Below, one piece after another: positions 1 to 12,488 of a stretch of DNA of 64,000 bases (position 1 is the first letter of the stretch; each line of letters starts with the position of its first letter). The notes beneath the pieces were generated by a model that did not search any database, had not been told where the DNA came from, and was given only the letters and a program-made list of their open reading frames with translations. The stretch spans positions 20,361,103 to 20,425,102 of the forward strand of contig NC_087254.1 in the NCBI RefSeq assembly GCF_037042905.1, written 5' to 3'. The stretch is from Lytechinus pictus (Eukaryota; Echinodermata; Echinoidea; Temnopleuroida; Toxopneustidae). The position numbers and the translations under genes are program-made.

Positions 1-670
1 CAAGCCACTGTTAGTATGCCAGGAACGACCTGATTACGGCTTTGCGCCATATCATTGACACGCTTTTCTCGATTCCACCACGATCTACATGAAATTTTGA
101 ACATGTTCAAAACTATTAGCTGATCACACCGATCTGACTAAAACTCCTGCTGTTGCCCCTTCTTCACAACGTTAATTATGCTGCTCCCGAATTCAACTGA
201 TTCCTATTGCACTCCTCGCCGATCTACTGATCGGGATTGATCGGGGTTTGAGATCGTGATAGTGGAATGGTCCCTTGAAATAAAGAATTGATGACAAATT
301 GATAAGAAGATAGGTCTGGTAAAAATTCTCAAATAAGCATTTTTTTAATTGGAGCATTAAAACTACATGTACGCAATTGTCAGAAAGTAACCAAAAATTC
401 AATATCATTCTACCGTAATCAAAGCACTTTTGACAGGGACCAACTTAAAATCACATTTTGCAACTTTTATTTTTTGTAATGCTGGGTCTTTTTCTATGAT
501 GGTCAATGTTGGTGAAAAAACTGGTAGAAGAAAATGATCTGAAACTTTTTTAAATAACGTCCATCTTTCATATTACACTGACTGTAAGTCGCATAACATT
601 GCCATTCCTCATATAACAGCATTTTCAATTTTAGTTTGCAACAAGAGATGGGAAGTGTCTAAATTATGAT
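1..670. other. AT-rich non-coding stretch
   Basis: No convincing coding exon, RNA gene or inverted-repeat element was seen here. The open frames are short and show no recognisable protein character. If the exon at 2259 belongs to a gene running in from the left, this is probably part of its last intron. Confidence 0.4.
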
Positions 671-674
671 TTAA

Positions 675-1441
675 CCCTAATTCTCCCGGGGGGGCCATTA
701 TGGCCCCCCTCGACTATTTTCGCGATATATCTGCTGCGCAAATTTTTTTGACCTCGCTGCTCACTGACTTTTTACTTTCAAGTCTCGCGCAAATTTGACA
801 CCCAATTTGTGACGCCCGGGTACGCGGTTACGACATTACGCAACATTATATAAGTGCATGTCAGACCCAAAATTGCTCATAAACGTGATTTCATGTACAA
901 ATCCAATGCAAATTGTGTATTTAGCCAAAATTCATAGATGTATCATTATTTCTATTTTTACTGATTAAACTTAATTAATTTTGCCTTTTTTATGATCAGA
1001 ATTAAGTCTGGAACGTCATTGAAAAAACAAAACAACAAAAAGTAAAAAAACATAGAAATACATAAGAAATTAAAAGAACAATAAAATACATAAGACATCG
1101 GTCTTGGTACCAGAATTTTTTTCATTCACAATTGTTAGGAATGCTATAAAGAATATTTTCACCAAGAAATAGCATTCTAGGAGCTTTATTTAGTGAATCA
1201 GAGCAAAAAGTATGATTTCATGAATAAATTAGCATAATTAATTCATTTAGAATAAAAATATATGAATTTAGTGAAATTTACCAATGCAACTGCGTAGATT
1301 ACGTCATTCTCTACCATCATGCAAATTTTCGTTGTGATCGCGCAATCCGCGGCTGAGATCTTAAGGGGGGGCCATAATGCCCCCCCCCCCCCCCCCCCCC
1401 CCGGGAATGACAAGAATCAAAATACCCCGGGAGATTTAGGG
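675..1441. mobile_element. piggyBac-like MITE (TTAA target site)
   Basis: A 767-bp element is bounded by TTAA at 671-674 and 1442-1445. Its ends are inverted repeats: the left begins CCCTAATTCTCCCGGGG and the right, read on the other strand, begins CCCTAAATCTCCCGGGG, so 16 of 17 bases agree. A second inner inverted motif (GGGGGGGCCATTATGGCCCC at about 688, and its partner followed by a long C run at about 1365-1402) extends the pairing. TTAA duplication plus CCC-starting ends are hallmarks of the piggyBac superfamily. There is no transposase frame, so it is non-autonomous. Confidence 0.7.
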
Positions 1442-1521
1442 TTAAGAGTGGTCAAATAATCAATATCTATCAATTGAAACTAATAAAAGACAATGCTTAT
1501 ATTTTGTGTAGAAAGAGAAAA

Positions 1522-1701
1522 GGGAATATATTAAACAAATATATCAGGCTTTGAAAAAGTATAGTGGAATTATTTATCCGAGGTTGGTCTGGCAATTACT
1601 ATTTTTCCCGAGGGGCGATAGTAGTTTTGCCAGTCCAACCGAGGATTAATAATTTCCACTATTCTTTTGAATGAAACGCCTGATATATGTTTTATATCCT
1701 A
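1522..1701. repeat. Short palindromic element
   Basis: The two halves pair over most of 180 bp: ATATATCAGGC at 1539 pairs with its complement near 1678-1688, ATAGTGGAATTATT at 1561 with AATAATTTCCACTAT near 1650, and CCGAGGTTGGTCTGGC with GCCAGTCCAACCGAGG. The loop is about 1600-1620. It looks like a miniature inverted-repeat element or its remnant. No target duplication was identified. Confidence 0.55.
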
Positions 1702-2258
1702 CTTTTACTAATTTATAAGCAAAATCTATGCGCTGAGCTTGCAAAGTCCAGTTACTTGTGTTGGATTACCTACTTTTCTCCGAGCCACCCTGCTCAGCGG
1801 AACGCAGATTAGTGCCTGCGCCGACGCATTACGGGACTTGCCCGGGAGAGAGAGCTTGCTGGCCGGTGCGCCTGAGAGTTTAGCTAAATATCCAGTTTTC
1901 CGAAATAATGACGTCAGAATATTGGTATAGCGAGAAATATATCGAGGTCTGGCGTCACACAACATCATAGTTGAAATATATTTGGTCACATGATGCTATT
2001 TGAAGCAATCACTTTACAGGATTCAATCTATGTAGGATATAGATATATCTATCCAAGGCCATGGTTTTAGGTGCCCTTTTCGTATTCCTCAATGGCCTTC
2101 CATTGATCTTTTGATATTTGTGTGTTCTTTTAAAATGAATTCCCATAAATATTGTAATATAAATGATCCCTGTAGAATAGTAGAATTGACTTCAAAATGC
2201 AGTATGCATTATGAATATTATATCTTGTTCCGTTATTCTCTTTTCTCATCCTGTTCAG
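1702..2258. other. Probable intron sequence
   Basis: No independent gene was recognised. The segment ends in a good 3' splice site: a pyrimidine-rich run followed by TTCAG at 2254-2258. This argues that it is the intron preceding the exon at 2259. The GC-richer part (about 1735-1880) is open on both strands but has no recognisable protein. Confidence 0.35.
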
Positions 2259-2412
2259 ACAAAATCCAATGCAATATGAGAAGAAGGTGAAAGAACAAGC
2301 CAAGAAATGCGCTCCAGTCAAAGATCCCCCTCTCCAACAGCAAGTGCAGCAGCATCATCATCACCACCACCATCACCACCATCACCAATCAAACAGTAGG
2401 CAAGATAAGTAG
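2259..2412 (+). CDS. Terminal coding exon with histidine run (partial gene)
   Basis: A pyrimidine tract and AG at 2257-2258 precede an open frame entered with one base of a split codon and ending in TAG at 2410-2412, giving 50 codons plus stop. The peptide begins QNPMQYEKKVKEQAKK, a basic probably helical stretch, then CAPVKDPPLQQQVQQ, eleven consecutive His residues, and ends QSNSRQDK. The upstream exons lie outside the window or were not recognised. The protein family is unknown. Support comes from the acceptor site, the phase and the biased composition; the CAN repeat could alternatively be non-coding, but the preceding Lys-rich stretch is not repeat-derived. Confidence 0.5.
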
Positions 2413-5400
2413 GCCATACAGGGCCCTTCAAACCGCTCGGGAGCATACCAACCATTAACACGCAAGATGAACTCTCCCTTCTAACCCAAAGAGAAAAGCC
2501 AAATCATGCGTATGTGGACTTAAAAAAAAAAGAATCTGTTGGGCGGCTGCTGTTGTTTGATCATGTTGGAGCAGCTAGTCAATGAAGTACAGATGGGAAA
2601 CATGAAGGAACTTGTGAGAATCTAGCTGCACTGTGAAAGTCATACCTAAATGTTTTCTTCACTTTCAACCCATGAATTTTTTTTTTTTGTAGAGTGTAGT
2701 CAATTTAAGAAGGGATACGTCCTATTACCGCTGCAACTCATGTTGCTACTCTTGTTGCCTTTAATGATATCCGCAGCGTTGATGAAACGCATTTCATGAA
2801 GGTGATGTCACAATGATGATTTAAGCAAAATCATATATTCCAGCTCTTGTGACTTTATTAGAATGCAGTGCATCTTATTGATACAAGGTCTTTGTAACAT
2901 GGATCATTGGCTTTTTTAGACAGGTCAGCAAAAATTAAGAAAAAGAAAGCTTTACATGGTGTTGCCATACTGTCGATGGGCAGTCGGATTCTTGAATCTC
3001 AAATATTAACAATGTTAGGGCAGTTCAGAAAAGGCTGTATTTTAGAATAATAGCAATGGTGCCAAACTCATACTGTCTGAAAACAGTCTCATTCCAGTAG
3101 AGAAGTCTTTCGGGGTCAAAGAAGGTTGCCACTTTTGAATTTTGAGAAACAAGGTTTCGACAGATCAGCTCTGGATGTCACTGGTCTAGAGGCAACCGCT
3201 TTTCTCATCATCCTTGCCCAATGGTACAATCATTGTCAAGTTGTACTTTTTAACACATTGGCCTAAAGATAGTGTGGCAAACTACCTGTTAAATCCGTGT
3301 TTTATGCAGATTTCCTGTATACATTTTTTTTTATTGACCGTGTATATTAAAAATGTCCAATGTTAGTGAATGCTTCTTCATATTGCGCCGAATTGATGCC
3401 TGTTGCCATTGTTGAGCATGCTATTTTATTGATATGAGTCCAGTGTTTTGGATTAGTGAACCCACTGCTTACAACAGTTTACGCATTGATTTGAATAGCT
3501 TGCTCAACCATGGCATGAACCATGGCAACAAGCGTCAAGTTGGCGCAGTGTGACAAAAGCGTGCATCAGCAAAGGACATTTTTTAATATACACTGTACAG
3601 TAAGCAGAATTTATACAGGAAGTCTTCACAAATGATGGGTTCAAAACTATCTTTGTGAATTTGGGCCATTAGGTTTATTTAAAATAATTGCTGCAGGCTA
3701 ACTAATGACCAACTACTTGTACTTTACCTACATTCTAAATCTATTTTGCACTCTCTGGGAATAATTTTTCTGGTATCACATTTTCAAAATTATTTCGTAG
3801 TATTATAAATGCAAAACAAAATGTGTTTGTGTTGCATATTTTACATAAGACTGTACAATTTGTTAGAATGTGTCACTAACCACTTAAACTTCTGTGTGGG
3901 GCCATGCTAAGTAATTCTAATCAGACACCAATTCAATTTATTGGATAAACCCTTGAAATGAAAGTCAATGAACTTCAGAGTCTACACCTCTGAGCATCTT
4001 CTTATGTTTTCACTTTGTTTTGTGCATAAGTATTTTACTTATGAAACTATTCAACTTTCATATGTTTTTCCTGTTTCATAATCAGGAAATAGCTAGTAAT
4101 CTACCTTACAGGTGTACTCATTGCGTAAGTCTTGAACATGTAATCAAAGGGATCTGGTATGTTTGGACTTAAAATGTTTTCTGTCCATTTTTTGGTGTAT
4201 GTAACCATAATGTTGCCGAGTGTGAGATCCTCGGTTACAGGATAGTAGTCATGTATTGATGGGGGAAATGCTTGCTACCGTGACAGTTGGTAACATTTTG
4301 GCATCTGATGGCATCGAAGCAGAAACCACGAAATGACCATGTTTAATTATCAAGCTTTTATACGTATATATATTTTACGAATGATAGTGCAGCTAAAGAG
4401 GAATGTATTTTGTCCGCAATGCCAGATGTACATATATGTTCAAAAGAAAGGCATTCTTTTCGTTTCTTGAAAGCTGTTACCTCTTTGTATGCATCTGTTA
4501 CACCCTTTTGGCCTAAAGTCACAAAGTGAATCATCATTGATGGTTCAAGCATATTAAGGCGTACTATTGCGTAAAAAGAAGCACAAAGTGCTCTTGGCAA
4601 GAGTATGGAGAGCATGATATAAACAGTGCTTGTGCTTGAAAAAAAATCCTATTTTTGTGATTTCAGGCCTTTGTTAACATTAACGGTGTAATAAGAGTGT
4701 AAACCTTTCAGTGAATTCAGTGAAGACTAAATTACACGTCTCTATCAGATTTATTCTTCTACACTGGTTGATATGCATGCACATGGAAATATTTCTCAAA
4801 TGTTTATGGTGTATAAAGTATATGTTTTTGTATTATATCATCTTCTGAAAGCAAGTGGAGGATGCATGCACATGAATATTTATGGGATAGCTTGGTTTCT
4901 TTCTTCTCCCTTAAAACTCTGCTGATGTCGTAGCTCTCTTTTTCTTCTCTGTCTCTTTATTTGCCTTTCCTTCTGTCAATTTTTATACCAACCTGTATGC
5001 ACTCAGTTCTAACTACTGTATAACTGACCTTGCTCTCTTGTCTAACTACTTTGTATAACAGGAAAAATACATGCGGTATTTTTCTTGGTCATTCGTTCTG
5101 TTGTTGTTTTTTTCTTTATATTCTTAAGGTAAGATTTATTTTGAGTTATCAAATATGACCTAAATAGATCATTTTGAGCCATGTAGGTATGAGGTCAGTT
5201 TCATATTGGCCTTCTGCCGGTATAAACTATTCCTGTTTCTATCATGGTCTTCTTTCTACTGTTCTGACCTCGATCTCAGAAACCATGTTTAGTATAGTGT
5301 GAATTGTTATTTTATTTACCTGTATCTCTCATTTTCTTTTTCTCTCGCTTTCACTTTCCTTTACACACTTTGCTCCCCCCCCCCCTGCCTCCCAGTGTTC

Positions 5401-5431
5401 TGCCACCCATTTGTGGACTATTGAACCCGGA
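2413..5431. other. Probable 3' UTR and intergenic AT-rich DNA
   Basis: No coding exon was found. The DNA is AT-rich with many short T and A runs and contains isolated direct and inverted repeats only. It follows a terminal stop codon, so at least the start is likely 3' UTR. A good AATAAA polyadenylation hexamer occurs much further on, near 6250. Microsatellite-like CT tracts lie near 5340-5390 and 5660-5685. Confidence 0.4.
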
Positions 5432-5580
5432 GGCCGTTTCATAAAGCTGTTCGTAAGTTAAGAGCGACTTTAAGAACGACTGGTGATCCTTTCTTTCGCT
5501 AATGAATATACCATTCGCCATAAGAAAGGATCACCAGTCGTTCTTAAAGTCCCTCTTACGAACAGCTTTATGAAACACCC
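5432..5580. mobile_element. MITE, family 'GGCCGTTTCATAAAGC'
   Basis: An almost perfect 149-bp hairpin. The left arm starts GGCCGTTTCATAAAGCTGTT and the right arm ends with the complement, AACAGCTTTATGAAACACCC. Pairing continues through AGAACGACTGGTGATCC. A second copy with the same ends but a different loop lies at 30072-30243, which makes this a dispersed family. It has no coding capacity and no clear target duplication. Confidence 0.75.
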
Positions 5581-7941
5581 ACCAGGTTCTCATTAGGCAC
5601 ACCTGTCATTTCTGTTTGTGATCACTTCATCCCTCATGTTTTTTTTACACGTATGTCTTGCTCTCTCTCTCTCTCTATGTGTTACTCCTTATCCTATAAA
5701 ACCAAGTCAGAGGCACAATGTTCTATTTCTAGAAAATGTATGTGGTACTCGTGTACACAATGTAATTCTTTGATGTTATAGGTATGTGGCACCACATTTT
5801 CCTTGACTTTCACATCATCTCTATCTGAAAATACAGATGCCTAGCATAATGGAAGATTAGTAAACAAGTGCAGCTTTAGAGCAAGTGTTATTTGAATAGA
5901 AGCAAAACGAAAATTGAGGATCAGGCTGTTCGGGCAATGCAATTCTATAGAAATCTGATTAAAAGTAAGAATGTTAGGTGACTTTTTTGGGGTGGGTGAG
6001 GTATCTATGATACATGTAAATATTAACTGAATATGAACAAATATTTTTGAAATCCTTGAGAAGTTATGAAGAAATCATGGCTTCACGGTCTTAATGTAAC
6101 TGTTGCACAGCTTTCTTGATATGATGTGTTAACTATTCAACAAATCTGTTAAGGAAACACACATTCGTTAGTATTTTATTTTTGATCAGATTTTTATGAC
6201 TGACCTGTTCCTGTCCGTGTTTTATACTTGTATTTTGTGCTTCTATTCAAATAAACCTTTTTTCTTAGTAACAACTTTGAATTATTTTCACATCGGAGCA
6301 ACTGAAGATAAAGTTGATGTAAATACCATTCAGTAGCAGTTGCTCAGAGCTATTTTACAAGAATGTAAATATCCTAGACTTGCTAGACACTTTAGATTTA
6401 GTAATAATGTTATAATAGTTGTAGGCTCTATAACGGGTAGAATTGATATGAATACGTATGAAAAAACGGTTGTAATATTTCATTTCAATTTGTAGAAAGA
6501 GAAAACTTTTTTTTCGTACTCCTAGTCATTTTATCTTGGGTTTCTTTTGAGGTCCATATGAAGCCTAATGTTGATAAGAGATGTTATGGGAAATTTAGAC
6601 TCTTGTCTCATATAATATGTCAGCAAAAATTCTCTGACAAATTTTCTCTTTGCCAATCATGTTGCATGGATTAGGGTAGATTACAACAGTAGTTTGCAAC
6701 TTGCAATTCATAACAAATTTTAAAAAGAGGAATCCTAGACCCGTTGGGTACACGTTTTCTATCAATTGTACCTAAATGTTATCAATTGTTTTTATAAACA
6801 GTGATTCAGATGGAGAAATCAACATTTTTATGAAACATTTTGTGTATATGAGATTGATGTTGATTTGGTTATGATGCATTGAAGAATTAAGTGAAAACCT
6901 TAGGTTTTAAGTAATAAAAAAACACAGAAACTTGTCATTTCATTATAAATACCAAAAGTAAAATAAATAGCATTGGGAGTAAAACATGCATTATTAGACT
7001 TCATGAATTATATTGTTAAGAATGAAATTTTTTTATTGATTTTGTATCCTAATATTTCCATTATGTATGAGATTGGTTTAGGTATCTGTAAAGCATTGAT
7101 GAAATAACAGTATATCACTAATAGGATTACTGCAAGTTAAATAACTCAGATATGTGTTAGTATATATAATTTAGGTCTGGAGGGAAGAATGTATTTTGAA
7201 TGCCTCGGGGTCACATCAGCAATACCGACACCCGGCATGACCAAATCTATCACGTTATTTCCAGTGATATACCATTGGTCAGTTTGGTGTCGGTTTTGAT
7301 GATGTTACCTAAGCATTATTTAGAAGAGCTATTTCCTAATTTTTATGAATGGAGCAGTCATACTATGACCTAGGATTTGTATTTTTTCCTTTGGACTGCA
7401 AACAAAAAAACAGGTGTCATCTACATGAGTACAGAGGCAACTGATCAAAATTCTAGGGAGTGTTGCAAGGATTTGCAGTAACTTATGAAAAATTGTCAAA
7501 ATCACCGACTATTGTCTTATGGTAAATTAACTTCCCAAATCATACTCATTGAAAAAATTTACCTTGCATTTCCTAGTATCACGTATCCTTATATAAGATT
7601 TCATATCTTGTCAAATCATTCATGTTTTGTGAATTTCTATATTCCAGGCACCTTTGGAAATGCATCAATGCTGTCCCACCATTTTGCACTGATAATACAA
7701 TCACATATCTTGGTTTTGTGTTATTTCAAACATGTTTGATGAAATCAGTTACGTTTTTTGTCCGTGGATTTTGTGATATTATTTGGTTTTTGTAATAAAT
7801 TTGCTGTAACGAGCAACCAATGTGTAAAAACACCAACAAGAAATGGATGTCACAATTTTTACTTTCTTTCAGTAACGGTATGACTACTAATCATTTGGCC
7901 TGATTAAATCTGTATCTTTTTGAGGTTTGTTGCTGCTTGAT
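5581..7941. other. AT-rich non-coding DNA
   Basis: No exon or RNA gene was recognised. AATAAA at about 6250 is a candidate polyadenylation signal for the upstream plus-strand gene. An imperfect hairpin is listed separately (7214-7305). Confidence 0.35.
7214..7305. repeat. Imperfect hairpin
   Basis: CATCAGCAATACCGACACCC at 7214 pairs, with mismatches, with GGTGTCGGTTTTGATGATG ending near 7304, and GACCAA pairs with TTGGTC inside. This is probably a decayed small inverted-repeat element. Confidence 0.4.
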
Positions 7942-8219
7942 CTAATTTCCATTTGGTGTGAACCCATTGATGCAATCCTAGTTTGTCTACTAAACATTTC
8001 TTCTAATGGCTATATTTAGCCCATTTACCATTTTTACTAATTTCCAGTTAGGCTATATATATTTCATCTAATATCCACTTAGTCTTTATGGTGAGATGAA
8101 ATTTTGATGAACTTTCAAATTATTTGATCAAGTACAAATTGGAAATTAGACCAATTGTGCACCATACTACTAAATGAGAATTAGACTAACTGGGTATTGG
8201 ATACCAAATGGCAATGAAA
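7942..8219. repeat. Inverted/tandem CTAATTTCCATTTGGT repeats
   Basis: CTAATTTCCATTTGGT at the left has an inverted partner ACCAAATGGCAATGAAA at the right. Variants (CTAATTTCCAGTTAGG, CTAATATCCACTTAGT, and GGAAATTAGACCAATT in reverse) occur between. The set resembles a small foldback element. The boundaries are approximate. Confidence 0.35.
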
Positions 8220-8489
8220 CAAAATAGCCCTTATTCTGAAGTCGGGTTTAATTAAGACCATGGTCTACTTTTGTGCTAAAATTATGGGAAGCCAAACATG
8301 TCAAAAATTTGTTTACATTGCATGTTTCTCATGTTTTACCGTCATCTTCCCTAATATATCTTATTAATATTTCTGAGACAGTTAAGAATGATTTGCGAGT
8401 CAAATTAGATGATACATTGAACTGTTGTTAGATACTTATGTCACAACTGGCTATCCATAGGTAAACCACAACTTTAAACCAGAGTTTAA

Positions 8490-9091
8490 AGGGAAAGGGA
8501 TGGTCCAGGCTGGAGATATTTAAATCTAAATAAATAGAGTAGAATTCACATAGCAAAATGCTGAAATTTCATCAAAATCGGATAACAAATAACGAAGTTG
8601 TTGAATTTTAAAGACTTGCATTATTCTGGTGAAATAGTTATAGGCATGTCTTCATGAATATTTATTAGGTGGGCTGATGATGTCATATCCCCACTTGTTC
8701 TTTTGTATTTTATTATATGAAATTAGATTTATCAAAAAAAAATTACCAAGAACTAAAAGAATTTGATTGACAACTGATTAAGTGCATTAGTTATTTATTG
8801 CCGCAACTTGTTCCATCATTATGGAGACACATAATTTACACATGTTTGAAAAAATGAATCAATTATGATTTCTTGTAATAACATAAGAAAAAGGAAAATG
8901 GGGATATGACATCATCAGCCCATCTAATGAATATTCATGATGGTGTGCATAACTGTTTTCACAAAATATTGATAAACTTTAAAATTCAATGACTTCGTTA
9001 GTGTCCGATTCTGATGAAAATATCAGCATTTTGCTCAGTGAATTTTACTCTTATTTATATAGATATAAATATTTTCAGCCCGGACCATCCC
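8490..9091. mobile_element. TTAA-flanked inverted-repeat element (family A)
   Basis: The element is flanked by TTAA at 8486-8489 and 9092-9095. The left end contains AAGGGATGGTCCAGGCTGGA and the right end is its near complement, CAGCCCGGACCATCCC. Arm pairing extends inward about 130 bp, including a core CATCAAAATCGGATAAC that also occurs in the elements at 32718, 41511 and 55468. A TTAA target suggests piggyBac- or Kolobok-type mobilisation. There is no transposase. Confidence 0.65.
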
Positions 9092-9095
9092 TTAA

Positions 9096-10684
9096 GATCG
9101 ATTCCAACTTCAAAATAACCCATGTGGTGTTATATAAGAAGCAGACCAACTGTTTGTAAAACAAGTGAATAGTCGTGTACCAATTACTTAATCATTTTAG
9201 TTCAATTTTATTCAATTAAAAATACCATTTAGAATGAAAATAATTCAATATAAAATAAAAAGTAATGAAAAAAAAATGCACGTACATAAAATAACAGTGG
9301 AATGAATCAGATTGCAGCCGTTAAATACATCACTAAGGGTCGTGTCAAGACAGCTCCCCAGTTTGATATATGAGGTAAAATTGACAACAATTTCAACCAT
9401 TTTCGTTCAAGTAAATGCCAAAACTTAAAAAAAAAAAATACGTTAATATTGTGCAAGTACTTGTGTTACATGGTAGCTATGTGATTAACATTTATCTTGT
9501 ATGTACAAGAATATGTCCTCTTCCAACTATGAATCAGTATTCTGAGGTACAAAGCCACTCCCCCTCCCATTCTTTACTGCATAATATAATACTAGGGGCG
9601 GCACCAGGATTTTGATGGGGGGGGGGGGAGGTGGCAAGATGACATGAAGCCAAAAACATTTTTTCTTTTTATTTTCTTTATTGAATAACAGGGTAGTATA
9701 GAGATCATGACCCAGTCAGAACTCTCGTATCATACTCTTCTTTCTACCTTCTTTCTTCGTTTTTTTTCCTTTATTTTTTCACTATTCAAAAATCATATGG
9801 GGTAGATCATCGCCCCTTCCTTTACCCTCTTTAAGTGCCGCCCCTGTGCAGATGATTTATACATCAACCAAAACAACACGTCTTCCTCAGGACAAAAACA
9901 CCCATAAATCATGGCTCGTCCTTTCCAGATTGAATGTTCCTTTCCTGGAGATCTCGTGACGAATTGTTTCATTTGTGCATAAGTGCAACCTATAAAAGTT
10001 AGTTCATTGATAAACTTTTATGGAGCTAGTAACTCATGTGTGACATAAAGATCCTGACACTATTTTACATTCGCGCTGTTTGTGAAGCTGATAAACATTG
10101 TGATGCTATAAATACAGTCACACCAACGAAACTGACTCCAAACCGACATTGTTACAAATAATGTCAAACCTATGCAAACCTGGAGTTGGTTTTGTCTGGG
10201 AGAATAATTATGTGGCCTTGTGAAGCTGGATTGCCGTGGACGCTGAAGCACCCCTGGAAATTTGGTTGGTATGCAATAATTCGGCCTCGTTTATCGAACT
10301 TCCCATTTAATGACCAAACAGACGGTGACAAAAATCACTGAAAACTGTCAGAAAATGGCTATACCAAAAGACAACCAAGCAAATGCCAGGAATTCAGTCG
10401 TTTTACAATCGGGGTTTTATGAAGTGGGTCTCGGTGTATATCCCATATTCTTTTACGCCTATATGTATTTCATAGTGATTGTACATCCATCGACAAGAAA
10501 ATAAATCCAAGCTTTTAAGCATAGTGATCTTCATTTATACTTGCTTTCTGTTTTCTCAACGGTTATACTCTTTCAAACAACGGTTGAAGAATAATCTTAC
10601 CATATCTTGTACAAATTTGGAGGAAAATATTTATAAAATGAATGTCATATGAAAGGGAGACGAAAAGAAAAATGGGAAACAAAT
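9096..10684. other. Non-coding DNA with one weak inverted-repeat element
   Basis: No exon was recognised. AGGGGCGGCAC at about 9594 has an inverted partner GTGCCGCCCCT at about 9836-9846 around a G run and T-rich DNA, a possible hAT-like miniature element without a detectable target duplication. Short motifs near 10110-10200 (ACTCCAAACCGAC) recur near 32625 and may be from another repeat family. Confidence 0.3.
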
Positions 10685-11102
10685 GAAGAGTTTAGTTGCA
10701 AAAGGGGTTAGGTCCACTTTGGACCATTCCGAGAAAAACCATGTTTTTTATTCTCACTTATTGCAATATTCTTATGAGAAACTAAATTGTCATGATGTAC
10801 TACCCTATCATGTGAACATAAAATTGGGTATAAAAGAAATCTACCCGTCTTCAATTTTTTTCTATATGTAAAAAAAAATTATCATTGTGGACCTAACCCC
10901 TTTTGCAAGTAAACTTAAATGAATCCCATCTCTTTTGATTAAAAAAGTGATTTTTCTTTGCCACTTTCATTCATGTTTTCATTTGAATTTCAAATTGTCT
11001 CTGGTATCATCAGAGTGACTAAAAATTTAGAGGTTTAGAGACAGAAAATAATAAAATTTATGAAAATTGGACCTAACCCCAGTGACAAATGAGTTCTTCA
11101 GA
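10685..11102. repeat. Inverted-repeat element, copy 1 of a head-to-tail pair
   Basis: It starts GAAGAGTTTAGTTGCAAAAG and ends in the degenerate complement (TGACAAATGAGTTCTTC). The internal motif GGGGTTAGGTCCAC occurs near the left end, and its complement GTGGACCTAACCCC occurs both centrally (about 10888) and near the right end (about 11069). It is directly followed by a second copy. Confidence 0.55.
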
Positions 11103-11477
11103 AGAGTTTAGTTGCAAAAGGGGTTAGGTCCACTCCAAGAAAATCATTTTTTTAATTCTCCCATATTGCAATATTCTTATGCGAAACTGAATTTTCATGA
11201 TACCCTTACCATCTACCTGTCTTCATATTTTTTAAGATATTCTTTCCAAAAAAAATATGTGTGGACCTAACCCCTTTTGCAACTAAACTGAAATGGACCT
11301 AACCCCTTTTGAAAAAAAGTGATTTTTCTTTGCCATTTTAGTTCACTTTTTAATTAAATAGGAATTTCAACTTTTCTTTAGTATCATCTTATAGAGCTAC
11401 TAAAAATCTATACATTAAGACAAAAAAGTCAAATTTGATGAAAAATGGACCTAACGCCTTTTGCAAGTGAGCTCTTC
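11100..11477. repeat. Inverted-repeat element, copy 2 of a head-to-tail pair
   Basis: It begins with the same GAAGAGTTTAGTTGCAAAAG as copy 1 and ends CTTTTGCAAGTGAGCTCTTC, its complement. Three reverse-oriented GGACCTAAC motifs lie at about 11266, 11296 and 11448. It shares the junction GAAGAG with copy 1, as if two elements inserted or duplicated in tandem. Confidence 0.55.
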
Positions 11478-12488
11478 AAATAAACAAGATGCAGATAGAA
11501 GAATAAAACACTATATAATTAAATTGATATAAACTGGACATATAAAATCTAAACATATAAATACTTATGAATTGTTTCAGCCTGCTTTATGCATTCACGT
11601 AATTTATTTAGTTGATATTTATTTTTTTAATTAAATACGCATCATGTTCATGATTGCAAAAGCACTTAGAATGTCCCAGTTTGAAATCTAAATCTAAATC
11701 TATTAAAAAAAAAATCAGCTCGCACTTTCCTGCTGGCATGATAAATACTGATTGGTGTACTCTCTTCATAAAACCATGGACCTACGTAGTATAGGTCCAT
11801 GATGAAACCATTGCAAACAGTCTTTAAAATGTCACTTACAGATTAGTTTAAATATATATTTGCAAAAAAAAAAATCGGCTCGCACTTTGCGCTCGCATGA
11901 GATAGGACATCTTGTATACACGATAACAAAGTGTTAAGAATGTGCCATAATTATACATGTATACGTAAAAAATACAATATATCTAAAAAATAAATGAATG
12001 AACAAATAAATAAAAATAAATGAATAAATAAATGAATTAATAGATAGATGAATAAATAAATAAATAAGTTTTTAAATCGCGATTTGCGCTCGCATTAGTT
12101 TACTTAGTCTTATACATGTCATGTTTATAAGAATATTTTTTTACTCAAATGAAGTTTTTATACTTTACCACACCCCAACTTTTTGGCCCTTCGACTGGAT
12201 GTGGATGACGATACCCCCCCCCCCCTATATTTGCAAAAACTGAATCCACCCCTATCATCACTATGAAGAAATGGAAGATAAAATGCAACCATGTAAATGA
12301 AAAAGGGTGAGATATGATATCGCTTTCTCAATTAATATCATGTCAAAACCTTATTGCAAAATTAAATGTTCGTACTGAAAAATGTCAAATTTTTCGATCG
12401 CTCGTGATTTTTAAGTTTGATGATAGGTCACTACGCGTCAGAGGTTCTCGGGGTTCTGATCTAGTTAGTCCTTTTGCTTATCTTAATA
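11478..12488. other. AT-rich DNA with a TAAA microsatellite and GCTCGCACTTTGCGCTCGC motifs
   Basis: A degenerate AAAT/AATG tetranucleotide tract spans about 11985-12074. The motif GGCTCGCACTTTGCGCTCGC at about 11878 and weaker copies at about 11717 and 12079 are the reverse complement of the periodic motif filling the adjacent hAT-like element, so this may be part of a related, older insertion. No exon was recognised. Confidence 0.4.
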
